64,000 nucleotides of DNA. It comes from Pseudomonas fluorescens. Its GTDB lineage: Bacteria > Pseudomonadota > Gammaproteobacteria > Pseudomonadales > Pseudomonadaceae. The stretch is from the NCBI RefSeq assembly GCF_000802965.1, contig NZ_JSAK01000008.1, forward strand, positions 62,001-126,000, read 5' to 3'. The translations under genes were made by a program, and so were the position numbers. The notes beneath the pieces are model-generated. The model saw only the letters and a program-made list of their open reading frames with translations. It had not been told where the DNA came from and did not search any database. This document shows positions 8,455-14,730 of this stretch, one piece after another (position 1 is the first letter of the stretch; each line of letters starts with the position of its first letter).

Positions 8455-9276
8455 TTAGTTGTGATCACTATCGGGTGGAAAGCACTCAGCCAGCCACTCT
8501 TCCACTGTTTGTTCTTGTGGTCGCTTGCGCGATTGGGTAGATACGTTGACTGCCGTGTACCCGTCTGTACTGATTACCGTTTTACCGTGGTTTTCAGTCC
8601 CCGTGGTTTGATTCCCTTGGAAACCTTGATTTTGCTGGGCTGGAGCAAAATCCTTGTCCGGCACTTTTGTCCGGCAGTTGTCCGTCGCTTGTCCGGCAGT
8701 TGTCCGGCAGTTGTCCGGCTGAAAGGCGTTACGCACCTCAGCAGAAGTGATGGAAAGGGGGCGGAGCGATGCGGTGTTCAGCCGGTTTTTTCGGCCGGCT
8801 ACCATTTTTGCAGCGAACAGGATGCCCCGCAGGTTACCCAGATAGTCATGGAGCGACGAAAGGCGCTTTGGCGTGGGAAGGCCAGTTGACTGCCAGAAAT
8901 GGTAGAGATGGCTGCGTTTGCCAATGCGAAAGTGCCCTTTCGGCAGATCAGAGCCTTTTGCCCCTGCCTTGGTAGTACGGTCACGATTCAGCTCCGCGTT
9001 GAAGATGGCGTGGGAATCCAGACCATCTACAAACGACGGAAGCTGGATCGCCACACCTGGTGCCTGCTGATGACCAAACTTGCCCGTCGAATAACCGCCA
9101 TACTCATATGCATCGATACCGAGCGTGACCAGGATTTCGCGCAGAAGAGCTGGTTTATGTTTCTGCAACCACTCTTCAGGAACGTCCTTGTCACCGGACG
9201 GGCGGATGACAAGCTGACCAAGCTCGATACTGATTTCATCTCCTCGGCGGAGCAATTTCCCGACGGTAACGGTCAT
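8455..9276 (-). CDS. Hypothetical mobile-element protein, 273 residues
   Basis: Leftward gene whose ATG overlaps the stop of the upstream 56-residue gene (AATGA), so the two are coupled. No family is recognised. The N-terminal part (about 1-185) is plausibly globular (GKLLRRGDEISIELGQLVIR near the start); the C-terminal 80 residues are polar and low in complexity. The stretch DNCRTTAGQATDNCRTK is encoded by an 11-bp tandem array at 8654-8721 whose period is not a multiple of three. A role in replication or maintenance of the element is a guess from context only. Confidence 0.55.
   Translation of the reverse strand: MTVTVGKLLRRGDEISIELGQLVIRPSGDKDVPEEWLQKHKPALLREILVTLGIDAYEYGGYSTGKFGHQQAPGVAIQLPSFVDGLDSHAIFNAELNRDRTTKAGAKGSDLPKGHFRIGKRSHLYHFWQSTGLPTPKRLSSLHDYLGNLRGILFAAKMVAGRKNRLNTASLRPLSITSAEVRNAFQPDNCRTTAGQATDNCRTKVPDKDFAPAQQNQGFQGNQTTGTENHGKTVISTDGYTAVNVSTQSRKRPQEQTVEEWLAECFPPDSDHN
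8654..8721. repeat. Iteron-like 11-bp repeat array
   Basis: TTGTCCGGCAG or close variants start at 8654, 8667, 8678, 8689, 8700 and 8711; the last five are spaced by exactly 11 bp. The array lies inside the gene at 8455-9276 but is not in step with its codons. Confidence 0.85.
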
Positions 9277-9443
9277 TGGAGCACCAAGGCTTTGGTCAGT
9301 TTATCCTCCAGTGCGAACAGACCAGCTACAGCGGCCAGCGTCACCAGCTCGACGGCCAGCGGTTGAAGGTGAATCGAAACAGTTACTTTCAACAGACAAG
9401 CCGGGACCGTCACCGCCTCTTGGCAGCGTTGAAAATCCTTCAT
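9273..9443 (-). CDS. Small hypothetical protein, 56 residues
   Basis: Begins three bases after the TAA stop of the gene upstream (end at 9447) and ends in TGA overlapping the ATG of the next gene, so it is packed as an operon member. The protein starts MKDFQRCQEAVTVPAC and has a hydrophobic stretch LAVELVTLAAVAGLFAL (about residues 29-45), which could be a membrane helix or an amphipathic dimerisation helix. No family is recognised. The tight overlaps on both sides are the main evidence that it is translated. Confidence 0.5.
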   Translation of the reverse strand: MKDFQRCQEAVTVPACLLKVTVSIHLQPLAVELVTLAAVAGLFALEDKLTKALVLQ

Positions 9444-9446
9444 GGT

Positions 9447-9782
9447 TTAAACCCCTGACTGAATGGCGTTGCGCTCGTTGCAAGCGGCGATATTGGTGTT
9501 GGCCTGGGCACCGAAGTAATAAAGCGCCACACCATGACGGGAGCGAGCGTGATCATCGATCAGCGTGATACGTGGGGTTTTGATGGAGGGCTCTTGCACA
9601 CACAATGCCTTAACAAGCGCAGCAGGCATCGGAATGCTTTGCGCAATCTGGGTGATGACCGTGCCCGCCAGGGCAGTTTTCAGGCGAGTCAGAACGCGGG
9701 CGCTTTGTGCGTTAGGACCGGCATGAGTCAAGGTTTTTTTCTTTGGAACGGCCTGTTGGGCGGCCTTGTTTTCCTCCGTCAT
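9447..9782 (-). CDS. Hypothetical mobile-element protein, 111 residues
   Basis: The start at 9782 (MTEENKAAQQAVPKKK) is taken rather than the upstream in-frame Met at 9842, because it sits one base after the stop of the AlpA-like gene and GAGG precedes it. The N-terminus is Lys-rich and flexible; the middle (SARVLTRLKTALAGTVITQI) and the end (GVALYYFGAQANTN) could form a small mixed fold. No family is recognised. It is the second member of the leftward cluster AlpA-like / this gene / 56-residue protein / 273-residue protein. Confidence 0.55.
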   Translation of the reverse strand: MTEENKAAQQAVPKKKTLTHAGPNAQSARVLTRLKTALAGTVITQIAQSIPMPAALVKALCVQEPSIKTPRITLIDDHARSRHGVALYYFGAQANTNIAACNERNAIQSGV

Positions 9783-9783
9783 T

Positions 9784-10056
9784 TTAGGCGACCTCGCCGG
9801 TATGGCCTGCAGTGCGATCGTCCAGAAACTGCGCCAGATCATTTACGCGATAGCGCACCAGACGGCCAACTTTGACGAAGGGCAGGTTGTAGCGGCCAGT
9901 GGAGCGCCACACAGCGAGGGTAGTTTCCTTCACCGTCAGGACACAGGAGGCCTCCGAAGGGCCTACGTGAACAGGCGGATTTTTCGGGTCGTAGCCGAGC
10001 TGTGCGGCAATCTCGAGTTTGATCACGGCAATATTGGCGGCATGGCTGGTGGTCAT
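9784..10056 (-). CDS. AlpA/excisionase-like helix-turn-helix protein, 90 residues
   Basis: The C-terminal half (TLAVWRSTGRYNLPFVKVGR, then LVRYRVNDLAQFLDDR) is the classic pattern of the MerR-like HTH_17 family that includes AlpA and many excisionases: a helix ending in W-R-S-T-G-R, then P-F-V-K-V-G-R-x-V-R-Y. Such proteins direct excision or switch on the integrase in P4-like elements. It sits between the integrase cluster and the small unknown genes, preceded by the G-rich 8-bp repeat. The exact role is inferred from family and place. Confidence 0.75.
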   Translation of the reverse strand: MTTSHAANIAVIKLEIAAQLGYDPKNPPVHVGPSEASCVLTVKETTLAVWRSTGRYNLPFVKVGRLVRYRVNDLAQFLDDRTAGHTGEVA

Positions 10057-10127
10057 GTGAATAGCTCCGTATTAGCTGGTAATGACGGAGTCAAGGATTA
10101 CGGTCTGCAGTGGGTAAGGCTGACGTA

Positions 10128-10178
10128 CCCAACCCACCACCCACTCACCCACTCACCCACTCACCCACTCACCCACTA
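10128..10178. repeat. 8-bp GTGGGTGA repeat, possible G-quadruplex
   Basis: On the minus strand, GGG runs recur every 8 bp (complements at 10072+n: 10172-74, 10164-66, 10156-58, 10148-50 and 10140-42) separated by TGAGT, with two further GGG runs (10133-35, 10128-30). Four or more G3 tracts with 5-nt loops fit a quadruplex motif. The stop of the 214-residue gene lies in the first unit; the rest is in the gap before the AlpA-like gene. Confidence 0.8.
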
Positions 10179-10813
10179 CAGTGAGGCTCTGCGAGACGCT
10201 TGCGGATCGTTTCCACGCTGTCTGGTAGATCGAGACAGTCCTTTACCAGCTCAGCTAGTTGGCGACGGCTGACCGGATTTTGTCTCCCTCGTTTAATCTC
10301 CTCCCCAGCGTCGCGCCAGCGTTGATGCTCTACCGCCCGGGCATCTCGTTCCTCGTGGACCCGCACTGAGAAAACTTGTTGTCGCTCGCGTATGTGGGCC
10401 CCAAGAGCCGCGTCGGACTCGTTGAATTTTCTTTTAGGATGGGGAGTAGTCAATGCTGATTGTGTCTTCTGAGCAGCAATCAACTGCTCCAGCGCATCCT
10501 CATCGATGGGTATGTCATGTCCAACCCGTGCAGCCCAATCAAAAAACACTTTGAGCTCCCGAGGAGTGAAGGGGAAGGCCAACGCTGGCTCTTTCAGGCG
10601 GCCCCTAGGGTGCCGGGTGATTGCAGCCCGCTCCTTCGGTGTCAGATCGATACCTTCTGGGGGCTTTTTGATATATATGCCATCGGCTTTGATTTCAAAG
10701 CCGTTGCCAAAGTTTTCGGGGTCAAGGTGGCCCGAGCGGTCCGCTTCGGCAAATTCCATGAACTCGGCATACCCCAGCTCCATGCCTTCCAACTCAATGC
10801 TATCCAAATCCAT
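10169..10813 (-). CDS. Hypothetical mobile-element protein, 214 residues
   Basis: ATG with AAGGA seven bases upstream, reading leftward after the integrase. The protein is acidic at its start (MDLDSIELEGMELGYAEF) and basic at its end, with the segment LAFPFTPRELKVFFDWAARV and a charged region (IRERQQVFSVRVHEERDARA) likely to be a long helix. It has no membrane segment. No named family is recognised; proteins of this kind are common next to integrases in Pseudomonas islands. Its stop lies within the 8-bp repeat. Confidence 0.6.
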   Translation of the reverse strand: MDLDSIELEGMELGYAEFMEFAEADRSGHLDPENFGNGFEIKADGIYIKKPPEGIDLTPKERAAITRHPRGRLKEPALAFPFTPRELKVFFDWAARVGHDIPIDEDALEQLIAAQKTQSALTTPHPKRKFNESDAALGAHIRERQQVFSVRVHEERDARAVEHQRWRDAGEEIKRGRQNPVSRRQLAELVKDCLDLPDSVETIRKRLAEPHCSG

Positions 10814-10904
10814 ATCGTTCCTTCAGGCGTCCTACAAAAGGCAACCAGCCAGGCGGGCAGAAGGTCCGCTTTCGGCCCGTCGGGCTAGGCTGACCGTAAC
10901 TTGA

Positions 10905-12119
10905 TCATGCGGGGGCGATGCGCCCCATCGCTGCTGTGATCTTCTCCAATGCCTCGCGCACCGGATCAGTGGCTAAGTGGGCATAGCGGGCAGTGGTCAC
11001 GGTCGTCGTGTGCCCCAACAGCTTGCCAACCATCGGAAGGCTCACGCCTTGGCCGACCAGCCAGCTTGCCGTGGTATGACGAAGGTCATGAATGTGAAGG
11101 TCTGGGATTTCAGGCAGCGCCAACTCAGCAGCAAAGGCCTTGAGCACGGCATGCCAGGTCTTGCGAATTTCACCCATATGACCTGCCTTGGTCGGTGCTG
11201 GAAAAACCCAATCCCGGCTCACACCGACACGCTGGCGCAGAATTTCCAGAGCAGGCGGTGGCACCGGTATCGTATGGATCAGCTTGTTCTTGTGATGACT
11301 GCTGGGTATCGTCCAAATAGCAGTATCCAGGTCCAACTGGTCCCAGCGCATCGCCTTGACGTTTCCAGAGCGTGCCCCCGTGAACAGGCACAACCTGATC
11401 ATATCCGCTACGTCCCGGTTGCCCACGGCGTCGATGGCCTTGAACAAAGCCGGCATTTGCGAGGGTTTGATCCACTCTTCTCGCCGAACTTCGTGGTTGT
11501 CCTTGAGCGTTGACCAAGGATTACGCAGGTCCAGGCCATGATGCTTGATGGCATGGTTCCACATGGCACGGGCCAGCCGTTTCACGTGGTTCGCTTCTAC
11601 AGGCCCGCTCGCAACTGTCACGTCGCGAAAAATCTTACCGGCCAGGGTGGAGGTGAGCTCGCTTACTCGACGCTTGGCTCGTTCTTTCAAGTGGCAGTCA
11701 TACAGCCGCTGATCCTTCCTCCAACTGCGCTTGATCGGCTTGTCAGGGGTCGGCCCGACTGCACGCTCGCTTTTCCAGACACCCCATAGGTCGCCAACGG
11801 TCAGCTCTTCTTTTCTGGCAGTGGCAGCGGCGCGAACACTCTCGCCGGCATTCAGGCTCTTGAGCTTCTGCCGGGCTCCGACGCGGGCCTGTTCGACGGT
11901 CATGTCGGGAAACGTCCCCAGGCGTATGAATTCGTTATTGCCCTTGCGCCCCATGCCCGCGACGCGACGAATTACATAGAAGGCCTTGGAGCCTGCCGGA
12001 GTAACACAAAGGGAAAGCCCTAGGGTTTTTGCGTCCCGATACCAAGCACGCTTATCGGTCGGCTTGATTCCGTCCAAGGCAGTCTTGGTGAAACTGAAGG
12101 CGGTTTTTGTCGTGTTCAC
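10905..12119 (-). CDS. Tyrosine integrase (P4-like phage/island integrase)
   Basis: Site-specific recombinase that inserts and excises the element at tRNA-Met. In the 404-residue form starting at GTG 12119 the catalytic set is R250 (LFTGARSGN), H344 and R347 (HIHDLRH), H370 (LLGHT) and nucleophile Y379 (TARYAHL). The N-terminal region (YRDAKTLGLSLCVTPAGSKAF) is the arm-binding domain typical of P4-type integrases. GTG 12119 has GGAAAG upstream; TTG 12146 is an alternative giving 413 residues. A perfect 11-bp tandem repeat lies just before the start. The gene appears intact. Confidence 0.92.
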   Translation of the reverse strand: MNTTKTAFSFTKTALDGIKPTDKRAWYRDAKTLGLSLCVTPAGSKAFYVIRRVAGMGRKGNNEFIRLGTFPDMTVEQARVGARQKLKSLNAGESVRAAATARKEELTVGDLWGVWKSERAVGPTPDKPIKRSWRKDQRLYDCHLKERAKRRVSELTSTLAGKIFRDVTVASGPVEANHVKRLARAMWNHAIKHHGLDLRNPWSTLKDNHEVRREEWIKPSQMPALFKAIDAVGNRDVADMIRLCLFTGARSGNVKAMRWDQLDLDTAIWTIPSSHHKNKLIHTIPVPPPALEILRQRVGVSRDWVFPAPTKAGHMGEIRKTWHAVLKAFAAELALPEIPDLHIHDLRHTTASWLVGQGVSLPMVGKLLGHTTTVTTARYAHLATDPVREALEKITAAMGRIAPA

Positions 12120-12141
12120 TGCATGCTTTCCGAACTGGGCT

Positions 12142-12163
12142 GTCAATCACCGGTCAATCACCG
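12142..12163. promoter_or_regulatory. Tandem 11-bp repeat upstream of integrase
   Basis: GTCAATCACCG occurs twice in direct contact (12142-12152 and 12153-12163), about 25-45 bp before the chosen integrase start. Two further direct repeats, GGTAAAACT at about 12239 and 12249, lie between it and the tRNA fragment. Such pairs are typical of integrase arm sites or operators; the assignment is inferred. Confidence 0.5.
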
Positions 12164-12267
12164 ACGGTCGAAAACCGTTAAACTTCGTATAGCAAGATTA
12201 TGACTAAGACCCAATAAATACAAGACTTTATCGATACTGGTAAAACTGGGTAAAACTAGGAAAAAGA

Positions 12268-12314
12268 GACTCATAATCCTTTGGTCCACGGTTCAAGTCC
12301 GTGTGGGCCCACCA
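12268..12314 (+). other. Attachment site: 3' fragment of tRNA-Met (CAU)
   Basis: The 47 nt from GACTCATAATCC through GGTTCAAGTCC to GGGCCCACCA make up the anticodon loop with CAT, variable loop, T arm (GTTCAAG), acceptor 3' strand and CCA of an elongator tRNA-Met. The 5' half is absent: no TGGGCCC acceptor partner or D arm precedes it. This is what remains when an element integrates at the anticodon/3' part of a tRNA gene and carries the replacement end at its other side. Confidence 0.85.
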
Positions 12315-12320
12315 AACAAG

Positions 12321-12345
12321 AAAGCCGCGCAATGCGCGGCTTTTT
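12321..12345. terminator. Rho-independent terminator after tRNA-Met fragment
   Basis: Stem AAGCCGCGC / GCGCGGCTT with a 3-nt loop and a T run on the + strand. It would have ended the original tRNA transcript and may also serve the leftward toxin-antitoxin operon. Confidence 0.75.
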
Positions 12346-12367
12346 CGTGTCTGGAGGTTTTTATCGC

Positions 12368-12673
12368 TCAGTTGGCAAAGTTCTCGATCTTTACCTGGCC
12401 TTCGGGGAAGGTGGCAATGATTTCCAGCTCACCTCCCATGGCGCGGATGTAATTGCGCAGCGTGCTGATGTACATATCGGTTCGGCGCTCCATCTTGGAA
12501 ATCGCCGCTTGGTTGACATGTAGCGTTTTGGCCAATGTGTCCTGGCTCAGTGCCTGAGCCTGCCGCAGTTCATGCAGCGGCATTTCTGCTCGTAGTTTCT
12601 GATGCAACGTGTTTACACGCGCTTGAGACTCAGGAGTACGCCGCTCCACTAAATCAGCAAATTTTTTAGCCAT
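12368..12673 (-). CDS. XRE-family antitoxin (HigA-type)
   Basis: Protein of 101 residues with a helix-turn-helix of the XRE class in the second half (LSQDTLAKTLHVNQAAISKM, then ISTLRNYIRAMGG). It begins 8 nt inside the toxin gene (ATGGCTAA), the usual toxin-first order of HigBA-like modules, where the antitoxin both binds the toxin and represses the operon. It is located just outside the tRNA-Met attachment site, so it may be a separate acquisition. The pairing is firm; the exact subfamily is not. Confidence 0.85.
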   Translation of the reverse strand: MAKKFADLVERRTPESQARVNTLHQKLRAEMPLHELRQAQALSQDTLAKTLHVNQAAISKMERRTDMYISTLRNYIRAMGGELEIIATFPEGQVKIENFAN

Positions 12674-13031
12674 TGTCGTTGCCCTCTTTCTTCAATGCTT
12701 CCAAGTGCTCGTCGTACAGACGTTCGGCCAGCGGCACATATTCCTGATACCAACGATCTTGACCGCCTTTGTCACCACCGATCAGCAAGATCGCGCAGCG
12801 TCGCGGATCAAAGGCATACAGCACACGGTAAGGCCTGCCTGCGTGTTGCACTCGCAATTCACGGAGGTTGCCATGTCGAGCCCCCTTGATATCGCTGGTA
12901 TGCGGAAAACCCAAGTGCGGTCCGTCATCGCTCAGCAGCATAACCGTGGCCTGGACTGAGTCCTGCTCAGCATCGTTGAGGCGATCCCACCAGGCCTCAA
13001 ACTCATCGGTATATTCAACGTCCCACTTCAT
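12666..13031 (-). CDS. HigB/Gp49-like toxin
   Basis: Toxin of 121 residues in the RelE/ParE superfamily, phage-derived Gp49-like branch. Typical features are an N-terminal strand MKWDVEYTDEFEAWWDRL, then LRELRVQHAGRPYRVLYAFD and AILLIGGDKGG, followed by a Trp-Tyr and a C-terminal helix. Members cleave mRNA on the ribosome. It precedes and overlaps the XRE antitoxin by 8 nt. Upstream (about 13040-13068) are two short CC-AA-GG type half sites that could be the operator; this is tentative. Confidence 0.85.
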   Translation of the reverse strand: MKWDVEYTDEFEAWWDRLNDAEQDSVQATVMLLSDDGPHLGFPHTSDIKGARHGNLRELRVQHAGRPYRVLYAFDPRRCAILLIGGDKGGQDRWYQEYVPLAERLYDEHLEALKKEGNDNG

Positions 13032-13219
13032 ACAAATATGCCACCAAGGGAATATAACCTCAAAGGAATAAATGTATGAGCTTCAATGGCCGTCCGACCA
13101 GCCTGATTTGATTGGCAATTGTTAGCGTGAATTTCTGAAGCGTTTTTTGTGAATTCAACGGCGGCGTCGAGAAACTAGCGAAGAATTGGAAGGGGAATGA
13201 ACCCGGAAAATTCGGGGTT

Positions 13220-13885
13220 TCAACATTCAAGGCGTGGCTTAAGCCCAACACTCATTGCGGGAATGGCCTGCACTGGACTCAACCGCTCCAGCATTTCACG
13301 CGTGAAAACGACCTCATATGTATCCGCCGCTCTTCCCCATTGCTCAACGAGCAGCATGCCGTCGACCAGCGTCGCAGCCAATTCGGCAATCGTTTCGGCC
13401 TGATCTTCTATGATTTTTTGCGTCCGAATCCACACGCCATCCGTCATCGCTTTTAGCTGCGAAGCTATGCACTCAGACGACGCCGGGTCAGTATCGGGGT
13501 AGATGACATTGCGCAGCAGATGCTGAAGCTCCCTGACTTTTGCGTAATCCTGTTCGGCCCCCTGCTCACCTTTGAGGATGGCTGTGGCTTTCGGCTTGTC
13601 GACGCGTTTTGCGGCTGAAGGTTTTGAAGGGAGTGTCTGAGCCATTGCGCCCGCAAGGAGCACCATGATCCGGGCTTCCAGATGCTCCTTCATGACTTCC
13701 ATCGATGAAATTGGACGCACCAGCGTAATGCAAGCCCCTCCCTGGTGGCGCAGATCCATGGTCACCGTCAGGGTCACGCCGCCCGTGGCAAAGCCCAGCG
13801 CGCGGGCCACGACGTAGTGGCCCATTTCGTGATGGGCGATTTGCAATGCGCGTTCGCGTACTGCGGCCGGTAGCTTTGTTGTCAT
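13220..13885 (-). CDS. Stand-alone M41-type metallopeptidase-like protein
   Basis: Protein of 221 residues with an HEMGH zinc motif (HExxH) near residue 19, in the context AHHEMGHYVVARALGF, the pattern seen at the active site of FtsH (peptidase M41). The AAA+ ATPase domain and membrane anchor of FtsH are absent, and the protein is far shorter. A hydrophobic segment (MEVMKEHLEARIMVLLAGAM) corresponds to the helix after the active site in that family. The start has GAAGGAC directly before the ATG. The substrate is unknown; it may be an accessory peptidase of island origin. Confidence 0.65.
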   Translation of the reverse strand: MTTKLPAAVRERALQIAHHEMGHYVVARALGFATGGVTLTVTMDLRHQGGACITLVRPISSMEVMKEHLEARIMVLLAGAMAQTLPSKPSAAKRVDKPKATAILKGEQGAEQDYAKVRELQHLLRNVIYPDTDPASSECIASQLKAMTDGVWIRTQKIIEDQAETIAELAATLVDGMLLVEQWGRAADTYEVVFTREMLERLSPVQAIPAMSVGLKPRLEC

Positions 13886-14039
13886 GTCCTTCGCCTCGCG
13901 CCCTCGACTGCCTCAATCCTAGCCGATTTCCACACACGCTTTTACGCCCAACGAAAAGCCTCAGCCCTCACTCGCGAGCGTCGTGCAGAAACTGCCTGTA
14001 ACATGCTTGCGCATCGATCCATGCCCTGGAGACACCGCT

Positions 14040-14501
14040 TTGCCAGACACCCGCCCGCCCGTTCTTGATGAAATCGACCGCCAGTTGATTGCGGCCCTGC
14101 AGATCAACGCCCGGGAAAGCGTGGCCATGCTCGCCCGCCAATTGGGCATCGCCCGTACCACCGTCACTTCGCGCCTGGCACGGTTGGAAAAAGCCAAGGT
14201 GATTACCGGTTACGGCGTTCGACTGGGCCAGCGCGTGGTGGACGGTGGGTTGCAGGCATATGTGGGGATTACCGTGCAGCCGCGCTCCGGCAAAGAAGTG
14301 CTGCGACGGTTGAGCGCCATGGCTCAGGTGCAGCAGTTGTGTGCGGTGAGTGGCGAATTTGATTATGTGGCGTGGTTGCGCACGGACTCGCCGGAGCAGC
14401 TGGATCAACTGCTGGATCAGATTGGCAGCGTGGATGGGGTGGAGAAGACGACGACGTCGATCATCTTGAGTAGCAAGATTGATCGGGGGCAGCCGGTTTG
14501 A
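14040..14501 (+). CDS. Lrp/AsnC-family transcriptional regulator
   Basis: Regulator of 153 residues: N-terminal winged helix (DEIDRQLIAALQINARESVA, then LARQLGIARTTVTSRLARLE) and a C-terminal ligand-sensing RAM domain (VQPRSGKEVLRRLSAM, VSGEFDYVAWLRT). The TTG at 14040 is chosen because GGAG lies eight bases upstream and it gives the usual family length; an upstream start at 13983 would add 19 residues not typical of the family. It is directly upstream of davB-davA in the same orientation, so it is probably their regulator responding to lysine or a related amino acid. Confidence 0.88.
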   Translation: MPDTRPPVLDEIDRQLIAALQINARESVAMLARQLGIARTTVTSRLARLEKAKVITGYGVRLGQRVVDGGLQAYVGITVQPRSGKEVLRRLSAMAQVQQLCAVSGEFDYVAWLRTDSPEQLDQLLDQIGSVDGVEKTTTSIILSSKIDRGQPV

Positions 14502-14730
14502 TTGTTTGGCGCTGTTTTTGGTTGTCTGGGCTGACGCCGTCGCGAGCAAGCTTGCTCCTACAGAAGCCTCAATTGTCATATTGATTAGTACGCTCGTCAT
14601 ACCGATCAATTAATTAGCAAAACGACGACACTTTGCGTCTTATTAACGTGTTCTACGCTCTCTAGAATGGCTGGCATCTTTTCCTATACTCAGACGCGCA
14701 CCCCGCGTCCGGTCGCCAGCAAGGTCAGCC

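Larger units (their letters stand above)
7812..12314. mobile_element. Integrated genomic island segment at tRNA-Met
   Basis: Integrase, AlpA-like protein and a run of small leftward genes end at a 3' fragment of tRNA-Met. The right boundary (12314) is supported by that fragment. The left boundary is not: no second copy of the tRNA sequence was seen between 1 and 12.2 kb, so the element may extend left past the restriction operon and out of the window, or its left end has been lost. Confidence 0.6.

Noticed and set aside
10128..10178. Possible CRISPR array
   Set aside because: The repeat unit is 8 bp with no spacers; the same holds for the 11-bp and 15-bp arrays. No cas-like gene is present.
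12268..12314. A complete tRNA gene
   Set aside because: No D arm, 5' acceptor strand or 5' anticodon-stem partner lies upstream; only the 3' 47 nt match.
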